This document shows, in pieces, positions 5,447 through 6,297 of a stretch of DNA of 6,297 bases. The translations under genes and the position numbers were made by a program. Origin of the DNA: JAENVU01 sp031422675 (GTDB lineage: Bacteria; Actinomycetota; Acidimicrobiia; IMCC26256; JAENVU01); assembly GCA_031422675.1 (NCBI GenBank), contig JANPMG010000051.1:1-6297 (forward strand), written 5' to 3'. The notes under the pieces are model-generated. The model was not told the origin of the DNA, did not search any database, and saw nothing but the letters and a program-made list of their open reading frames with translations. The stretch's first letter is position 1; each line of letters begins with the position of its first letter.

Positions 5447-6297
5447 ATGGCTTCGCTGCTGCCGCAAACCCATCGCCTGGGACTGCGCGCGCGGGTGACG
5501 TTGGTCTTCGCCGCTCTCGCGCTCGTCATTTCAGCCGGACTCGCGATCTTCTCCTACCAGCTGACCCGCACCTATCTGCTCGACCGGCGGGATTCGACGG
5601 CGCGCCAGGAAGCGTTCGTGAACGCCCGCGCCGTTCGGGACGCGTTGCAAGTGAACCGACTCGACGTGCGCGTTGCGCTCGCGCAGGCGCGCACCGGATC
5701 GAACCGGGTGGTCATGCGGGTTGGACGTCAATGGTTCGGAACCTCGGTCGGGGTGAGTCGCGCCGAAGTCCCGGCCTCGCTCCGACGGCTGGTGGCCGCC
5801 GGCGAGGCGGGTACTCAGAACACCGAGCTCGCGTCGGTGCCCCAGGTCGCGGTGGGACTGCCGCTGCCGGCGGTTGATGGTTCGTATTTCGAGTTCACGC
5901 CGAACCGGGATCTGGATCAGACGCTGATCGTGCTGGCGCGCGCGTTGGTGGTAGCGGCCGTCGTGGTCACCGCGATCGGCGCCGTGATCGGCTGGTACGC
6001 CGCGGGGCGAGTGTTGCGCCCGGTGCGGCGCATGGCTGCGATCGCGGGCGGGATCCGGGAAGGTGCACTCGAGGAACGCTTGGACGCGGAGGGCGATAGT
6101 GACCTCGAGCCCTTGGTGGATTCGTTCAACGCGATGGTCGCGGGGTTGCGGCGCCGGATCGAACGCGAGACCCAGTTTGCGTCCGATGTCAGTCACGAGC
6201 TTCGGACTCCGCTCGCAACCATGGGCGCGGCCCTGAACATCGCGCGGCGTCGCCAGGGCGCGGTGGCGACGGACGCATTCGACGTGCTCGACGGCGA
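5447..6297 (+). CDS. Sensor histidine kinase, HAMP and HisKA domains (C-terminal ATPase part outside window)
   Basis: The frame is open from ATG 5447 to the window end (283 codons). A short cytoplasmic N-terminus precedes TM1 (about 17-37); an extracytoplasmic sensor of some 120 residues (about 42-156) follows, then TM2 (about 160-187). The HAMP linker (about 187-240) contains GRVLRPVRRMAAIAGGI (187-203) and DLEPLVDSFNAM (219-230). The H-box is FASDVSHELRTPLATM (244-259), with the phospho-accepting histidine at 250. The HATPase domain would lie to the right. This is the architecture of OmpR-partnered class I membrane kinases; the sensed signal is unknown. The start is uncertain: AGGCGG (5427-5432) is 14 bases from this ATG but only five from an in-frame TTG at 5438, which would add three residues. 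No response regulator precedes it; the gene before it is the exporter, 79 bp away. Confidence 0.92.
   Translation, partial: MASLLPQTHRLGLRARVTLVFAALALVISAGLAIFSYQLTRTYLLDRRDSTARQEAFVNARAVRDALQVNRLDVRVALAQARTGSNRVVMRVGRQWFGTSVGVSRAEVPASLRRLVAAGEAGTQNTELASVPQVAVGLPLPAVDGSYFEFTPNRDLDQTLIVLARALVVAAVVVTAIGAVIGWYAAGRVLRPVRRMAAIAGGIREGALEERLDAEGDSDLEPLVDSFNAMVAGLRRRIERETQFASDVSHELRTPLATMGAALNIARRRQGAVATDAFDVLDG

Noticed and set aside
3715..5529. 604-codon open frame on the minus strand opposite the MFS exporter
   Set aside because: It mirrors the exporter codons, and its translation is a low-complexity run rich in R, E, H, G and A with no domain or hydrophobic pattern. The plus strand encodes a full transporter with family motifs, so this is a GC-driven shadow.
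5531..6196. 221-codon open frame on the minus strand opposite the histidine kinase
   Set aside because: It is antisense to clear HAMP and H-box coding sequence and its translation is charged, low-complexity and unrecognisable.

Overview
The window is GC-rich throughout, with strong G/C preference at third codon positions and long chance open frames on the opposite strands. The gene content points to a high-GC actinomycete (Actinomycetota), perhaps an Acidimicrobiia-like lineage: a mycobacterial-type ATP-dependent DNA ligase LigB, a TreT-like trehalose glycosyltransferase, a deazaflavin (F420)-type small oxidoreductase, and a 14-segment DHA2-type efflux pump. The phylum is an inference from protein resemblance; the class is a guess. 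No rRNA, tRNA, CRISPR array, insertion sequence or attachment site was recognised.

Left part (minus strand). Bases 1-303 hold the N-terminal 101 codons of a TreT-like GT4 glycosyltransferase that runs off the left edge. Upstream of it, across a 139-bp gap, lies a complete ligB (443-1960). The gap contains a candidate hairpin just after the ligB stop and a weak DosR-box-like motif. A 155-bp spacer with no convincing gene separates ligB from a TetR-family regulator (2116-2772).

Centre. The TetR gene is transcribed away from a two-gene plus-strand operon, with only 36 bp between the two start codons, and that gap is strikingly AT-rich (14 G+C of 36). The operon encodes an NTF2/SnoaL-like protein (2809-3228) and a DUF385/Ddn-like deazaflavin-dependent oxidoreductase (3225-3683), joined by a 4-base GTGA overlap. 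The layout suggests a small ligand-regulated unit in which the TetR protein controls itself and the enzyme pair.

Right part (plus strand). After a candidate hairpin at the operon end and a 70-bp leader containing a possible 8-codon upstream ORF, a DHA2/EmrB-QacA type MFS exporter (3754-5367) follows. Next, 79 bp further on, is a sensor histidine kinase (from 5447) cut by the window edge just after its H-box. No response regulator lies in front of the kinase; its partner may lie beyond the right edge.

The window looks like an ordinary chromosomal stretch with stress and xenobiotic-response flavour. I do not see a clear novel system. The most interesting parts are the tetR/NTF2-like/DUF385 divergent cassette and the regulatory details around the efflux pump and kinase.
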